NCBI RefSeq assembly: GCF_001875665.1
Contig: NZ_MLAL01000023.1
Location: 62,001-126,000 of the forward strand
Origin: Corynebacterium sp. NML130628
GTDB taxonomy: Bacteria; Actinomycetota; Actinomycetes; Mycobacteriales; Mycobacteriaceae
Length of the DNA stretch: 64,000 nt
Reading direction: 5' to 3'
Below are positions 8,693 through 17,230 of this stretch, piece by piece; the stretch's first letter is position 1; each line of letters starts with the position of its first letter. Below the pieces are notes generated by a model. It was given only the letters and a program-made list of their open reading frames with translations, ran no database searches and was not told where the DNA came from. Both the position numbers and the translations under genes were made by a program.

Positions 8693-8789
8693 GTTTGGCA
8701 GCAGATCATTGCCACGTACCTAATGCCGAACGCTGACATAAGTGACAATCACACTGCTAAAGTGCGAAAACTGTGGTTTTTCCTCAACT

Positions 8790-9500
8790 ATGAGTTGGGA
8801 AGAAGCCAAACTGCGGGAAACGCTTAGGCAGGTACGCGCGTTCGGCGACGACGAATCACTCTGCGCCTTCGCCAACATGCCGCAAACTGGCACGATCATT
8901 CTGGGGGTAGATCAACGCAAGAATTTTGCGGTGACAGGCGTCGATAATCCAGCGCAGATGATTGAGAAAGTGACATCGCTGAATAGAAACGCTGTGACTC
9001 CCGCGCCCCAACTCGACTTTTCGATCATCACGATCGACGGCAAACACGTTGTAATAGTTGAAGTCACACCCCTCTTTCCCACTCAGAAACCCTACCTCCG
9101 CCAGGGTGACGGGGACTTTCAGCCGAGCAACTGGAAGGCCCCACGCTGACGAAGGCGGCCGTCAATAAGCGGTTGTACGAAATCGCCCGCTACCTCCACA
9201 TGCCCGGCGGAAGCCGTGTCATCGAGGACGAACGCGGTGGCATCCGCGAAGCGATCACCGGCGTCCAATTCACCGTACTGTTCCCACGAGGCTCCCGCTT
9301 TACCGCGGAACACGATGCCTGGCTCGAAAACATAGGATCCAAAACCGGGCTCACCCCGACCAAGGAAGATCTACTGGTCAACCTCCAGCCAAGTGCGATA
9401 CGGACTGGCGCCACTGCTTCGCGAGGGAATCGTCACCATGGAAGGTGGTCAAGGCGACCGGGCGACGGCGTACCGGATTGTGCAGCTGGTCCTTGAATAG
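8790..9500 (+). pseudogene. Decayed copy of the AlbA_2/Schlafen-like gene with five internal deletions
   Basis: This is a deleted paralogue of the intact gene at 15229-16962. It starts at the equivalent ATG (MSWEEAKL). Compared with the intact copy it lacks 54 bases that encode the VECKTA motif, 21 bases encoding AMYRGKP, about 620 bases of the middle, 45 bases around ACRESRVATPRFINT, and about 290 bases of the winged-helix region. Several breakpoints sit at short direct repeats (CACCG, GACT, CCC). The first two deletions keep frame; the frame is then lost at base 9147, with coding similarity continuing to about 9480. It lies directly upstream of the AbiL-like pair. Confidence 0.85.
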
Positions 9501-9579
9501 AACCGCCTTGTTTTCACTAGGGAGTCGTTCTGGGGAAATTTTTTCCCGTAATGAGCTTTTCTCACCTACACTTACTTCC

Positions 9580-10968
9580 ATGAGACTGCTTGGCTTTATT
9601 GCGGAAAACCACCGTAGCTTCCGTGATGAGTTCGCGCTGGAAATGACGCGTAACTCCTGGCACACTGCGATTCCCCGTCAAGGCGAGAGTTGGGCCGATG
9701 CGTGCCTACCGGTTGCAGCCATATTTGGGCCCAACGCATCAGGAAAGACAGCAGTGCTCGACGCGATGCGCTACACGCTGGAGGCAATCCGATACTCTGC
9801 AAGTAGATGGCTTCAATATCCGAAAAATCCTCGATCCCCGTTCAAGCTAGATGAGGAATCTGTACACTCCCCAAGTTTCTTTGCACTCGATTTCACGTTA
9901 ACTGGTGGCATTGGCGGCCCTGAGCTGGCGGCCCGAGAAATTCGATACCACTACGAATTCTCTATTTCCACGAAGCGCATTGAACACGAGCTGCTGCTCG
10001 GATACTTCTCCTCCCGCCCAACAAGGCTTCTGGAAAGAGACGCCGAGCAGGGTGTCACCAGCTGGCATAAGTATCTGGGACCACGTATAACTCCAGCACC
10101 GCGAGAACTTGTGCTCTCCCGTGGCTACGTTGCAGGTCACGAGAAACTACAGCCGTTTGTAGGACGCATTATCGCTGGCGTCGAATTCTACGACATCAGC
10201 GATAATGCCCGGCGGAAACGCCTCGACCGGATTGCGGCGGATATCGCCGACGAACGAATTCCGTTGAACGTACTCACCACACTTGCGGCAGTAGCCGATA
10301 TCGGAATCACGCGAATTGATGTAGATATACATGAACGAGAGCTACCGCCGAAAATACGCAAGATTCTCGAGCGAGCTGCGGCACATGGTAACAAGACGCC
10401 CAGGAAAGCCCTACTAGGCGAAAGTCTGAGCGATCCCAACTTCGTAGACAGAACACTACGGTTTTATCACCATGGCAATGAATCTACCGACGCCGGTTTT
10501 CTCATGCACGATGAATCATCCGGAACGTTGGCGTGGCTCGCCATGGCCGTTCCCATCTTGGAAGCGCTCCGCGACGGCACAGTTTTTTGTGTCGACGAGC
10601 TAGATACCAGTCTCCACCCCAGCCTCGCCGAAGCAATCGTCGCGTTGTTCCAAGATCAAGATACAAACCCACGCGGGGCCCAATTAATCTTCACGTCACA
10701 TGACGTATCCCTGCTCCAGCCTCAGTCTTCTGCGATCCTGACCAAAGAGCAAGTCTGGTTCACTGAAAAAGATAGGTCTGGTGCAAGTACGCTCTATAAC
10801 TTGCAGGACTTCCGCGATTTGAAACCAGCATCAAATCTTGCAAAGCAATACCTGGAAGGCCGATTCGGCGCGCTACCGTATCTCCTACCAGGTTTAATGC
10901 AAAGTGCTGTTGAAGAACTATCACATCCACAACGGGGGCAAGGACATGGGGAACGTGGCAGCGCGTAG
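9580..10968 (+). CDS. AAA/ABC-type ATPase of an AbiL (RloA-like) phage-defence pair
   Basis: A 462-aa ATPase of the RecF/SMC-like AAA_15/AAA_21 group, the first component of AbiL/RloAB-type abortive infection modules. It has an N-terminal strand (MRLLGFIAENHRSFRDE), Walker A GPNASGKT at residues 45-52, a signature-like DESSGT, Walker B VFCVDELDTSLHP and a TSHD switch motif. I chose ATG 9580 because the conserved family N-terminus begins there; the open frame upstream belongs to the decayed gene. Its last 23 bases overlap the rloB-like gene, indicating translational coupling. rlo genes were first described as restriction-linked ORFs, which matches the hsd genes directly downstream. Confidence 0.85.
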   Translation: MRLLGFIAENHRSFRDEFALEMTRNSWHTAIPRQGESWADACLPVAAIFGPNASGKTAVLDAMRYTLEAIRYSASRWLQYPKNPRSPFKLDEESVHSPSFFALDFTLTGGIGGPELAAREIRYHYEFSISTKRIEHELLLGYFSSRPTRLLERDAEQGVTSWHKYLGPRITPAPRELVLSRGYVAGHEKLQPFVGRIIAGVEFYDISDNARRKRLDRIAADIADERIPLNVLTTLAAVADIGITRIDVDIHERELPPKIRKILERAAAHGNKTPRKALLGESLSDPNFVDRTLRFYHHGNESTDAGFLMHDESSGTLAWLAMAVPILEALRDGTVFCVDELDTSLHPSLAEAIVALFQDQDTNPRGAQLIFTSHDVSLLQPQSSAILTKEQVWFTEKDRSGASTLYNLQDFRDLKPASNLAKQYLEGRFGALPYLLPGLMQSAVEELSHPQRGQGHGERGSA

Positions 10969-11542
10969 AGGAAAACCCAGAAAACCCAAGAGCAGGGCAA
11001 AGCGGAAGCTGAAGAGTCGGCTCCTGATTGTTGTCGAAGGCGACAAAGGAAAATCTGAGCAAGTCTATTTCCAAAGGCTTGCACAAATTCTTCGTTCCAA
11101 CAACGTGGTCACGAAGGTTGTACCCGGCAAGGGAGAACCCCTGCGAGTTCTCGAAACATGCCGAGACCATTTGGAGACCGACAACTATGATCGCGCCTTT
11201 CTAGTCGTCGATTGTGATCAACACACCACCCTGAGTAGGGTCTTTCAGCTCGCACAAGAGAGCAATATCACAGTCGCAGTAACGAACCCTCAATTTGAGC
11301 AGTGGCTGTATTGGCACCTCCACGACGGTGGGGGCAATCCGAAGAAAGTAACCGATATGCTCCACAAGGAAAGCTATCTCACAGGCCGCAATGCGAAAGA
11401 ACTCGGGGTAACGTTCCCGGTCGAGCGATACCCTGCGGCAACGGCGCGCGCAGAACGCTCTTGGACCGAAATGCGCCCCAATGCAATAGGCCCACACCCG
11501 TCATCTTCAATCCCGTATCTTATCGAAGCGATGCAAAAGTAA
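10946..11542 (+). CDS. RloB/AbiLii-like TOPRIM-fold protein, effector of the AbiL pair
   Basis: A 198-aa RloB-family protein. The basic N-terminus (RRGKPRKPKSRAKRKLKSR) precedes the TOPRIM-like LLIVVEGDKGKSEQVYF, then FLVVDCDQH (acidic pair) and NPQFEQWLYWHL, the typical RloB triad. ATG 10946 lies within the end of the ATPase gene, behind a GGGGGCAAGG ribosome-binding site. In homologous modules the TOPRIM protein is thought to act as the nuclease effector released by the ATPase on phage sensing; here that is inferred from family knowledge. The gene is followed 45 bases later by hsdM on the same strand. Confidence 0.85.
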   Translation: MGNVAARRGKPRKPKSRAKRKLKSRLLIVVEGDKGKSEQVYFQRLAQILRSNNVVTKVVPGKGEPLRVLETCRDHLETDNYDRAFLVVDCDQHTTLSRVFQLAQESNITVAVTNPQFEQWLYWHLHDGGGNPKKVTDMLHKESYLTGRNAKELGVTFPVERYPAATARAERSWTEMRPNAIGPHPSSSIPYLIEAMQK

Positions 11543-11587
11543 TTGACGCTGTTCTCTCCTGTCCCGCCTGGTTGTTAGAATGACGCC

Positions 11588-13102
11588 ATGATTACAGGCG
11601 CACTAAAATCCCAGGTAGACCGCATCTGGGACGCTTTTTGGTCCGGTGGTATCTCCAACCCAATCACGGTCATCGAACAATTCACCTACCTGCTATTCAT
11701 GCGCCAACTCGACGACCGCCAAGCACAAGCCGAATTCCTCGCCAACACACTCGGCACCCAACCAGATGACACCCAAATATTTTACGACGCCACCCACAAC
11801 CACCTACGCTTTACCAAGCTGTTAGCCATCGACTCCCCAGAGGCACGCTTTAGCGCGTTTCGTGAAGGGTTCGACTACATCAAACAACTCGGCGCCGCGC
11901 GCGACAGCGGGTTTGTCACACACATGAAAGACGCCGCGTTTTTAATCCCGAACCCGGCAACACTGACCACAGTGGCGACGATGATCGCAAAACTAGAATT
12001 CTCCAACAAAGACTTAACCGGCGACTTGTACGAATACATGTTGTCGAAACTGGCCACCGCCGGCACGAACGGACAATTTAGAACACCCAGCCACATCATT
12101 GAACTGATCGTGGCATTAACCGAACCGAAAATTACCGAGCGGCTTATCGACCCAGCCTGCGGTACCGCAGGCTTCCTCGCCGCCACCAGCGAATACCTGC
12201 GCGACGACTTCAAAAACACCACCAAGCACCAACGCGAAGACTACCTTGCTCACGGCCTGACCGGGTTCGACTTCGACTCCACCATGGTGCGCATCGCCGC
12301 AATGAACATGGTCATGCACGGCTTTGCCGACCCGAACATCTCCTACCTCGACTCCCTGCAAGAACTTACCCCCAACCAACTCGAAGCCTACGACGTGCTC
12401 CTGGCCAACCCACCGTTTGCCGGCTCGATTAACCAGGACATTTTGGACCCGAAGCTCGCGTCAATCAAGACGAAGAAGACAGAGCTACTCTTCATCGCAC
12501 GGTTTTTAACCTTGCTCAAGCTCGGCGGCAGAGCAGCCGTGGTCGTGCCCGAAGGTGTACTCTTCGGCTCAACACGCGCGCATACAACCCTGCGCAAAGA
12601 ACTGGTGGACAATCAGAAAATCGACGGCATCATCAAACTACCCTCCGGCGCGTTCAAACCATACACCGGTGTGTCGACCGCGATCGTGTGCTTTACCCGT
12701 ACTGACTCGCCGGGCCAAAACGAGCACATCTGGTTCTACGACATCACCGCCGACGGGCGTTCCCTCGACGACAAACGCACCCCACTCATCGCCGAGGAAC
12801 TGCTCGGCCCCTGGCCGAAGAGACCACTTGATAACGACCAGCTGCGCTTGAATAACCTTCCCGACGTCGTGGCGCGCTTCCGCAACCAGGCCGCCGAACA
12901 AGACCGCGCGCGTACCGAAGCATCTTTTACCGTGCCTGTCGACGAGATCCGCGAGGCGGACTACGACTTGTCGATGAACCGGTATAAAGAAATCGTTTTC
13001 GACGCGGAAGAAACCCGCGCCCCGCAGGACATCCTTGCTGATATTGAGGCCCTCGACGCGCAGATCGCCGAGGCGATGAGCACGCTGAAGGGGCTGATCT
13101 AG
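11588..13102 (+). CDS. hsdM: Type I restriction-modification system, methyltransferase subunit HsdM
   Basis: A 504-aa N6-adenine DNA methyltransferase subunit. An N-terminal HsdM helical domain (IWDAFWSGGISNPITVIEQF, then TYLLFMRQLDDRQ) precedes the catalytic domain. Conserved motifs are GQFRTPSHIIELIV, AdoMet-binding DPACGTAGFL (motif I) and catalytic NPPFAGS (motif IV). The stop is followed at once by the hsdS ATG with no spacer, so translation is coupled. With HsdS it forms the modification enzyme; with HsdR, encoded 4 kb downstream, the restriction complex. All key residues look intact. Confidence 0.97.
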   Translation: MITGALKSQVDRIWDAFWSGGISNPITVIEQFTYLLFMRQLDDRQAQAEFLANTLGTQPDDTQIFYDATHNHLRFTKLLAIDSPEARFSAFREGFDYIKQLGAARDSGFVTHMKDAAFLIPNPATLTTVATMIAKLEFSNKDLTGDLYEYMLSKLATAGTNGQFRTPSHIIELIVALTEPKITERLIDPACGTAGFLAATSEYLRDDFKNTTKHQREDYLAHGLTGFDFDSTMVRIAAMNMVMHGFADPNISYLDSLQELTPNQLEAYDVLLANPPFAGSINQDILDPKLASIKTKKTELLFIARFLTLLKLGGRAAVVVPEGVLFGSTRAHTTLRKELVDNQKIDGIIKLPSGAFKPYTGVSTAIVCFTRTDSPGQNEHIWFYDITADGRSLDDKRTPLIAEELLGPWPKRPLDNDQLRLNNLPDVVARFRNQAAEQDRARTEASFTVPVDEIREADYDLSMNRYKEIVFDAEETRAPQDILADIEALDAQIAEAMSTLKGLI

Positions 13103-14266
13103 ATGGGGTGGGAGATGGTGAAGCTAGGGGATGTTTGTGAAATTGTTGTCGGCAAAACACCGGCCCGTAAGCAGCAGAAGTATTGGGGTGGTTCCCACCC
13201 TTGGCTTTCAATTAGCGACATGTCCGGCCAAGGCAAATTAATTTCACATACCAAGGAACAAATCACCGATGCAGCCGTAGAGGAAGTAAAACCACCACTT
13301 CTACCAGCGGGAACAGTTGTGATGTCATTCAAGCTCACCATCGGTAGTGTCGGCATCCTGCAACGACCAATGCATACGAACGAAGCGATCGCTGGGCTCA
13401 TCCCCTACAACCCGGCCCTGATCGATAATGATTTCCTCGCATCGGCAGCAAGTACCAGTGCCATCCGCGCTAAAACAAATTCAGCCGTGATGGGTAAAAC
13501 GCTCAATAAGAAAATGCTGTCCCAGCTCCAAATCCCTCTTCCTTCTTTGGAGGAGCAGCAGCGCATCGCGAAGATTCTGGACACGGTGGAAGAGGCTCGA
13601 ACGCAACAACACGCTCTCATCTCTGAGCTGAACTCACTCGAAATAGCAGTTTGCGATGGGATCTTTAGCGCTGCTACTGAAAAAATACGGCTCGAGGAAA
13701 TTGCAGACCTTCAAGGTGGACTGACCCTCAACAAGCGCCGGAAGGATAATCCAATTGAAGTGAACTACCTTCGCGTTGGCAACGTCCAACGAAGGTCTCT
13801 TGAGCTTTCAGTTGTTAAGACAATTCGCTGCAAAGAAAACGAAGTACATAGGTGTGAACTGCGAAAAGGCGACGTGTTGCTTGTTGAAGCCAACGCGAAC
13901 CCATACGAAGTAGGCCGCGCAGCTCAAGTCCCAGAATTTGATACCCCAACTGTGTACCAAAACCATCTTTTTAGAGCACGCCCTAAAAATGATGTACACC
14001 CTGATTATCTAGAACAGGCAATTAACAGCATGTCTGTGCGTCGACAATTAGTCGCGCTTGCACGTACAACGTCAGGGTTGAATGGGTTTTCGATTTCACA
14101 GGCTCGGCGCCTGCAAGTCCCTTGGCTTAGCCAACGGATGCAAACCGAGCTAGCGGATCGCGTTTCAGGCATCCGCCAGGCGCGCGTCCTTCAAGAGGAG
14201 AAAGCACACAGAATAAATGAGCTCTACGCTTGCCTGTCCTCGCGTGCGTTCGCGGGAGAGCTTTAG
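13103..14266 (+). CDS. hsdS: Type I restriction-modification system, specificity subunit HsdS
   Basis: A 387-aa specificity subunit that sets the DNA target for methylation and cleavage. It shows the usual duplicated layout: a first target-recognition domain (MVKLGDVCEIVVGKTPARKQ), a conserved coiled-coil spacer (LPSLEEQQRIAKILDTVEEA), then a second domain (IRLEEIADLQGGLTLNKRR) and a final coiled-coil. The length is normal. ATG 13103 abuts the hsdM stop. A hairpin-repeat array starts within 30 bases of the stop codon. The recognition sequence cannot be predicted from the protein alone. Confidence 0.95.
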   Translation: MGWEMVKLGDVCEIVVGKTPARKQQKYWGGSHPWLSISDMSGQGKLISHTKEQITDAAVEEVKPPLLPAGTVVMSFKLTIGSVGILQRPMHTNEAIAGLIPYNPALIDNDFLASAASTSAIRAKTNSAVMGKTLNKKMLSQLQIPLPSLEEQQRIAKILDTVEEARTQQHALISELNSLEIAVCDGIFSAATEKIRLEEIADLQGGLTLNKRRKDNPIEVNYLRVGNVQRRSLELSVVKTIRCKENEVHRCELRKGDVLLVEANANPYEVGRAAQVPEFDTPTVYQNHLFRARPKNDVHPDYLEQAINSMSVRRQLVALARTTSGLNGFSISQARRLQVPWLSQRMQTELADRVSGIRQARVLQEEKAHRINELYACLSSRAFAGEL

Positions 14267-14294
14267 AACTGGGTGATAGCGAACTCACTACGGC

Positions 14295-15020
14295 AGTCCG
14301 CGAGGTGGACAGCGGTCGGTATTCAATTGTCCGCGGGGTGGACAATAGTGTTGGTGCTCGAGGTGTCTGCGGGGCGGAAAACCATCTCGCTGCCACTGTC
14401 CGCGGCACCATCACGTCCAGCGAGTTTTGTCGGCGACAACCCGTCGAGGTGTCCGCCGCGCGGATAGGCATTCACTACTCACCCGGAAACCCAGGCACGG
14501 TGTCAAAGGAAAACGTGGTGGGACAGAGCGGCGTCGATAAGAATGCTGCCGTTGATCTCACTGTCCGCGGCACTACAACTACCAGCGGCTTTCCTGGTGT
14601 GGACTCATCTAGGTGTCCGCCGCGTGGACAACCAACAACCACACTGACAGATTGCCAACGTTGAATACGCCATCGGGTTTTGACGCAAAGCTCCGCGGAG
14701 CAAACAACAGGGTCGGTGCTCAAAGTGTCCGCCAGGCGGACAGGGTGTCGCGGGGTTCCGCCACGCGTACGACTGTTACGACCACGCTGACTTTCCGTCG
14801 CGCGGACAAACAGATCGCCAGCGGTGAATGCGGTGTCGGGCTGTCGCAAAGTTCCGCACGGCGGACACCCCGGAAGACCTCCGCCTCCAAGTCGGACTGT
14901 CCACGGGGCGGACACTGGAGTCGGTATTCACTTGTCCGCCGCTGCTCCCGCCGTCCGTGGCACCATGGCAACCAATAGTTTTTCCCGGCGTGAACCCATC
15001 AAAGTGTCCGCCTCGCGGAC
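14295..15020. repeat. Array of GTCCGC...GCGGAC hairpins between hsdS and the AlbA_2 gene
   Basis: This 960-base gap holds at least nine imperfect palindromes of the type GTCCGC-n-GCGGAC. Examples are at 14295-14309, 14329-14344, 14451, 14614, 14726-14742, 14851, 14897 and 15004-15020. They belong to a longer diverged unit of about 110 bases: CTGTCCGCGGCAC, then ACCAG...TTTCC, then GTGTCCGCCGCGCGGAC. No open frame in the region is convincing. Spacing is irregular and the spacers are not unique, so it is not a CRISPR array. A related unit lies at 8591-8692. Confidence 0.8.
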
Positions 15021-15058
15021 GATTGGCAGCGAATCCTTGCCGCGCGCCTAACGTTCAC

Positions 15059-15207
15059 AAAGTGTAAAACCACACTGCTAAAGTGCAAATCCAAAGTGTA
15101 AAAGTGTAAAACTTTCCACAATGAAGGTGACAATTCAAGGACTAGACTACTAAACATGCTGGTTACAAAAGTATGAAACTTCAAAAGCCATACTGTTAAA
15201 GTGCAAA
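15059..15207. promoter_or_regulatory. AAAGTGYAAA direct repeats upstream of the AlbA_2 gene
   Basis: Five direct copies of AAAGTG(T/C)AAA lie at 15059-15068, 15080-15089, 15093-15102, 15101-15110 and 15198-15207, ending 21 bases before the start codon. One related copy (AAAGTGCGAAA) precedes the decayed paralogue near 8759. The arrangement suits an operator bound by the winged-helix protein encoded next, or iteron-like binding sites. Confidence 0.55.
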
Positions 15208-15228
15208 AATTATGGTATCTTCCCAACT

Positions 15229-16962
15229 ATGAGTTGGGAAGAGGCCAAACTGCAGGAAACACTCAGCCAGGTACGCACGTTCGGCGACGATACCGCACTC
15301 GTAGAGTGCAAAACAGCAGGTGGTGGCGTTCCTGAAACGCTCAGTGAATCACTCTGCGCCTTCGCCAACATGCCGCAAACTGGCACGATCATTCTGGGGG
15401 TAGATCAACGCAAAAATTTCGCGGTGACAGGCGTCGATAATCCGGCGCACATGGTTGAGGCAGTGACATCCCTCAATAGAAACTCTGTGAAACCCGCGCC
15501 CCAGCTGGACTTTTCGACGATCACGATCGACGGCAAACACGTTGTAATAGTTGAAGTCACACCCCTTTCCCCCACGCAGAAACCCGCAATGTACCGCGGC
15601 AAGCCCTACCTCCGCCAGGGCGACGGTGACTACGTGATGAACCCCAACGATCTCCGCATGCTCGCAATCAGCGCACTGACCGAAAGTGATCAACGCGAAT
15701 ACGACTACGAAATTCTCTCAGGAACTGATGTAGACGCGCTGGATCAAGAAGTTTTGCAAAAGTACTTGGCAACAACTCGCGCAGAGCGATCCCGCATGAG
15801 CACTATCGACGACGACGCCCGCCTCCTTCAAATCACAAATGTGACAGATGCCGACGGCAACCTACGGCTCGCGGGACTGTACGGTCTAGGCTATCTGCCA
15901 CAAAGCACTGAACCGGCCCTCGGAGCCACCGCGGCCGTACGGCTCAGCCGCGGGACGGACGGCCAACGTACCCGAAATCTGAAAGAGATAGAAGGCCCAA
16001 TCCCCGTCATGCTTCGGGATGCAATGGAGTGGATCCGGCAAAACACCTCAACAACCAGCAAATACAACGACAATGGCGACCTGGTGGACATGCCAGAGTT
16101 TCCGCCTTCGGCAATACGCGAAGTGCTGGCGAACGCGTTGGTCCACCGCGATCTTGGCCCATCGATAGATGTGGGCAAGAAGGTGGAGATCAGAATCGAG
16201 CCGAATAAGCTCGTTATCAGTAACCCGGGTGGTCTACGGGGACTTTCAGTCGAGCAACTTGAAGGGCCCACGCTGACGAAGGCGGCCGTCAATAAGCGGT
16301 TGTACGAAATCGCCCGCTACCTGCGTATGCCCGACGGAAGCCGTGTCATCGAGGGCGAGGGCGGAGGCATCCGCGAAGCAATCACCGCCTGCCGCGAATC
16401 ACGCGTTGCGACGCCACGCTTCATCAACACCGGAGTCCAATTCACCGTACTGTTCCCACGCGGCTCCCGCTTCACCGCAGAACGCGATGCCTGGCTCGAA
16501 GACATAGGAGCCAAAACTCGGCTCACCCCGACCGAGGAAGACCTACTGGTCAACCTTCGGATACACGGCTCCATCACGATGGCAGCCCTACAGCAACTGT
16601 ATTCTCCGCTCAGCAAGACAGCATGCGCAAAAATGGTGCACAAGCTCGAACAGTCTGATCTCGTCTCCGTCGATGAAGACGAGGTCAGACTCGCCGAACC
16701 CCCGAAGGCTCCGGAGCCTACGAAGACATCTGCGGCTATCGACCTTCGAGCCCTGGGCAAGAACGTACCCCGGATCTACCAGGCACTCTCCGCGGCAGGT
16801 AGCGGTCTCACCGTGAACGTACTGACAGCCAAAACCGGACTTTCCGCAGGCCAAGTGCGCTACGGACTCGCGCCACTGCTTCGCGAGGGCATCGTCACCA
16901 TGGAAGGTGGCCAAGGCGACCGGGCGACGGTGTACCGAATTGTGCGCAGGCAAGGTATATAA
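15229..16962 (+). CDS. AlbA_2 (Schlafen-like) ATP-binding domain protein with winged-helix C-terminus
   Basis: A 577-aa member of the AlbA_2/divergent-AAA family. The N-terminal AlbA_2 domain carries ALVECKTAGGG, FANMPQTGTIILGVDQR and a YLRQGDGDYVMNP loop. The middle has the HATPase-like AIREVLANALVHRDLG and KLVISNPGGLRG motifs, then GGGIREAI. The C-terminal 180 residues form two winged-helix units (LLVNLRIHGSITMAALQQLY and NVLTAKTGLSAGQVRYGLA). Such genes often sit between hsdS and hsdR, as here, and are thought to regulate or act as defence accessories; the molecular role is not established. ATG 15229 matches the paralogue at 8790. Repeats upstream suggest autoregulation. Confidence 0.85.
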   Translation: MSWEEAKLQETLSQVRTFGDDTALVECKTAGGGVPETLSESLCAFANMPQTGTIILGVDQRKNFAVTGVDNPAHMVEAVTSLNRNSVKPAPQLDFSTITIDGKHVVIVEVTPLSPTQKPAMYRGKPYLRQGDGDYVMNPNDLRMLAISALTESDQREYDYEILSGTDVDALDQEVLQKYLATTRAERSRMSTIDDDARLLQITNVTDADGNLRLAGLYGLGYLPQSTEPALGATAAVRLSRGTDGQRTRNLKEIEGPIPVMLRDAMEWIRQNTSTTSKYNDNGDLVDMPEFPPSAIREVLANALVHRDLGPSIDVGKKVEIRIEPNKLVISNPGGLRGLSVEQLEGPTLTKAAVNKRLYEIARYLRMPDGSRVIEGEGGGIREAITACRESRVATPRFINTGVQFTVLFPRGSRFTAERDAWLEDIGAKTRLTPTEEDLLVNLRIHGSITMAALQQLYSPLSKTACAKMVHKLEQSDLVSVDEDEVRLAEPPKAPEPTKTSAAIDLRALGKNVPRIYQALSAAGSGLTVNVLTAKTGLSAGQVRYGLAPLLREGIVTMEGGQGDRATVYRIVRRQGI

Positions 16963-16970
16963 AATCATCG

Positions 16971-16986
16971 CGTTTCACATGAAACG
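16971..16986. promoter_or_regulatory. parS-like palindrome
   Basis: CGTTTCACATGAAACG matches the bacterial parS consensus TGTTTCACGTGAAACA except at the two outer bases and one central base. It lies between the AlbA_2 gene and hsdR, about 39 kb from dnaA, a distance at which ParB sites are found in related chromosomes. I saw no perfect parS elsewhere in the window, but that was a visual search. Confidence 0.5.
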
Positions 16987-17230
16987 GATGCGATGTTGAT
17001 GTCCGTGAGAGGTATTTCACCGAGGAACTGCGCACCAAAATCCTGCAAATTGAAAACCCAATTTCCATCGCCGCAGGCCACAAAAGGGCTAGTACTCCTG
17101 AACGGCGGAATCTGGTGCTGCTCTCCCGGCGTCACCCGCAGCTACCGCACTACAACCCGCCGCCAGCCACAACCCAACGGTATAGAATAACGCGCAGGCG
17201 AACGAGCACACCGGGAAGAAAGGCGATCAG

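Noticed and set aside
14295..15020. Possible CRISPR array
   Set aside because: Repeats are imperfect palindromes at irregular spacing, spacers are related to each other and no cas gene is present.
16993..17190. 65-codon open frame before hsdR
   Set aside because: No ribosome-binding site, no domain and atypical composition; treated as intergenic.
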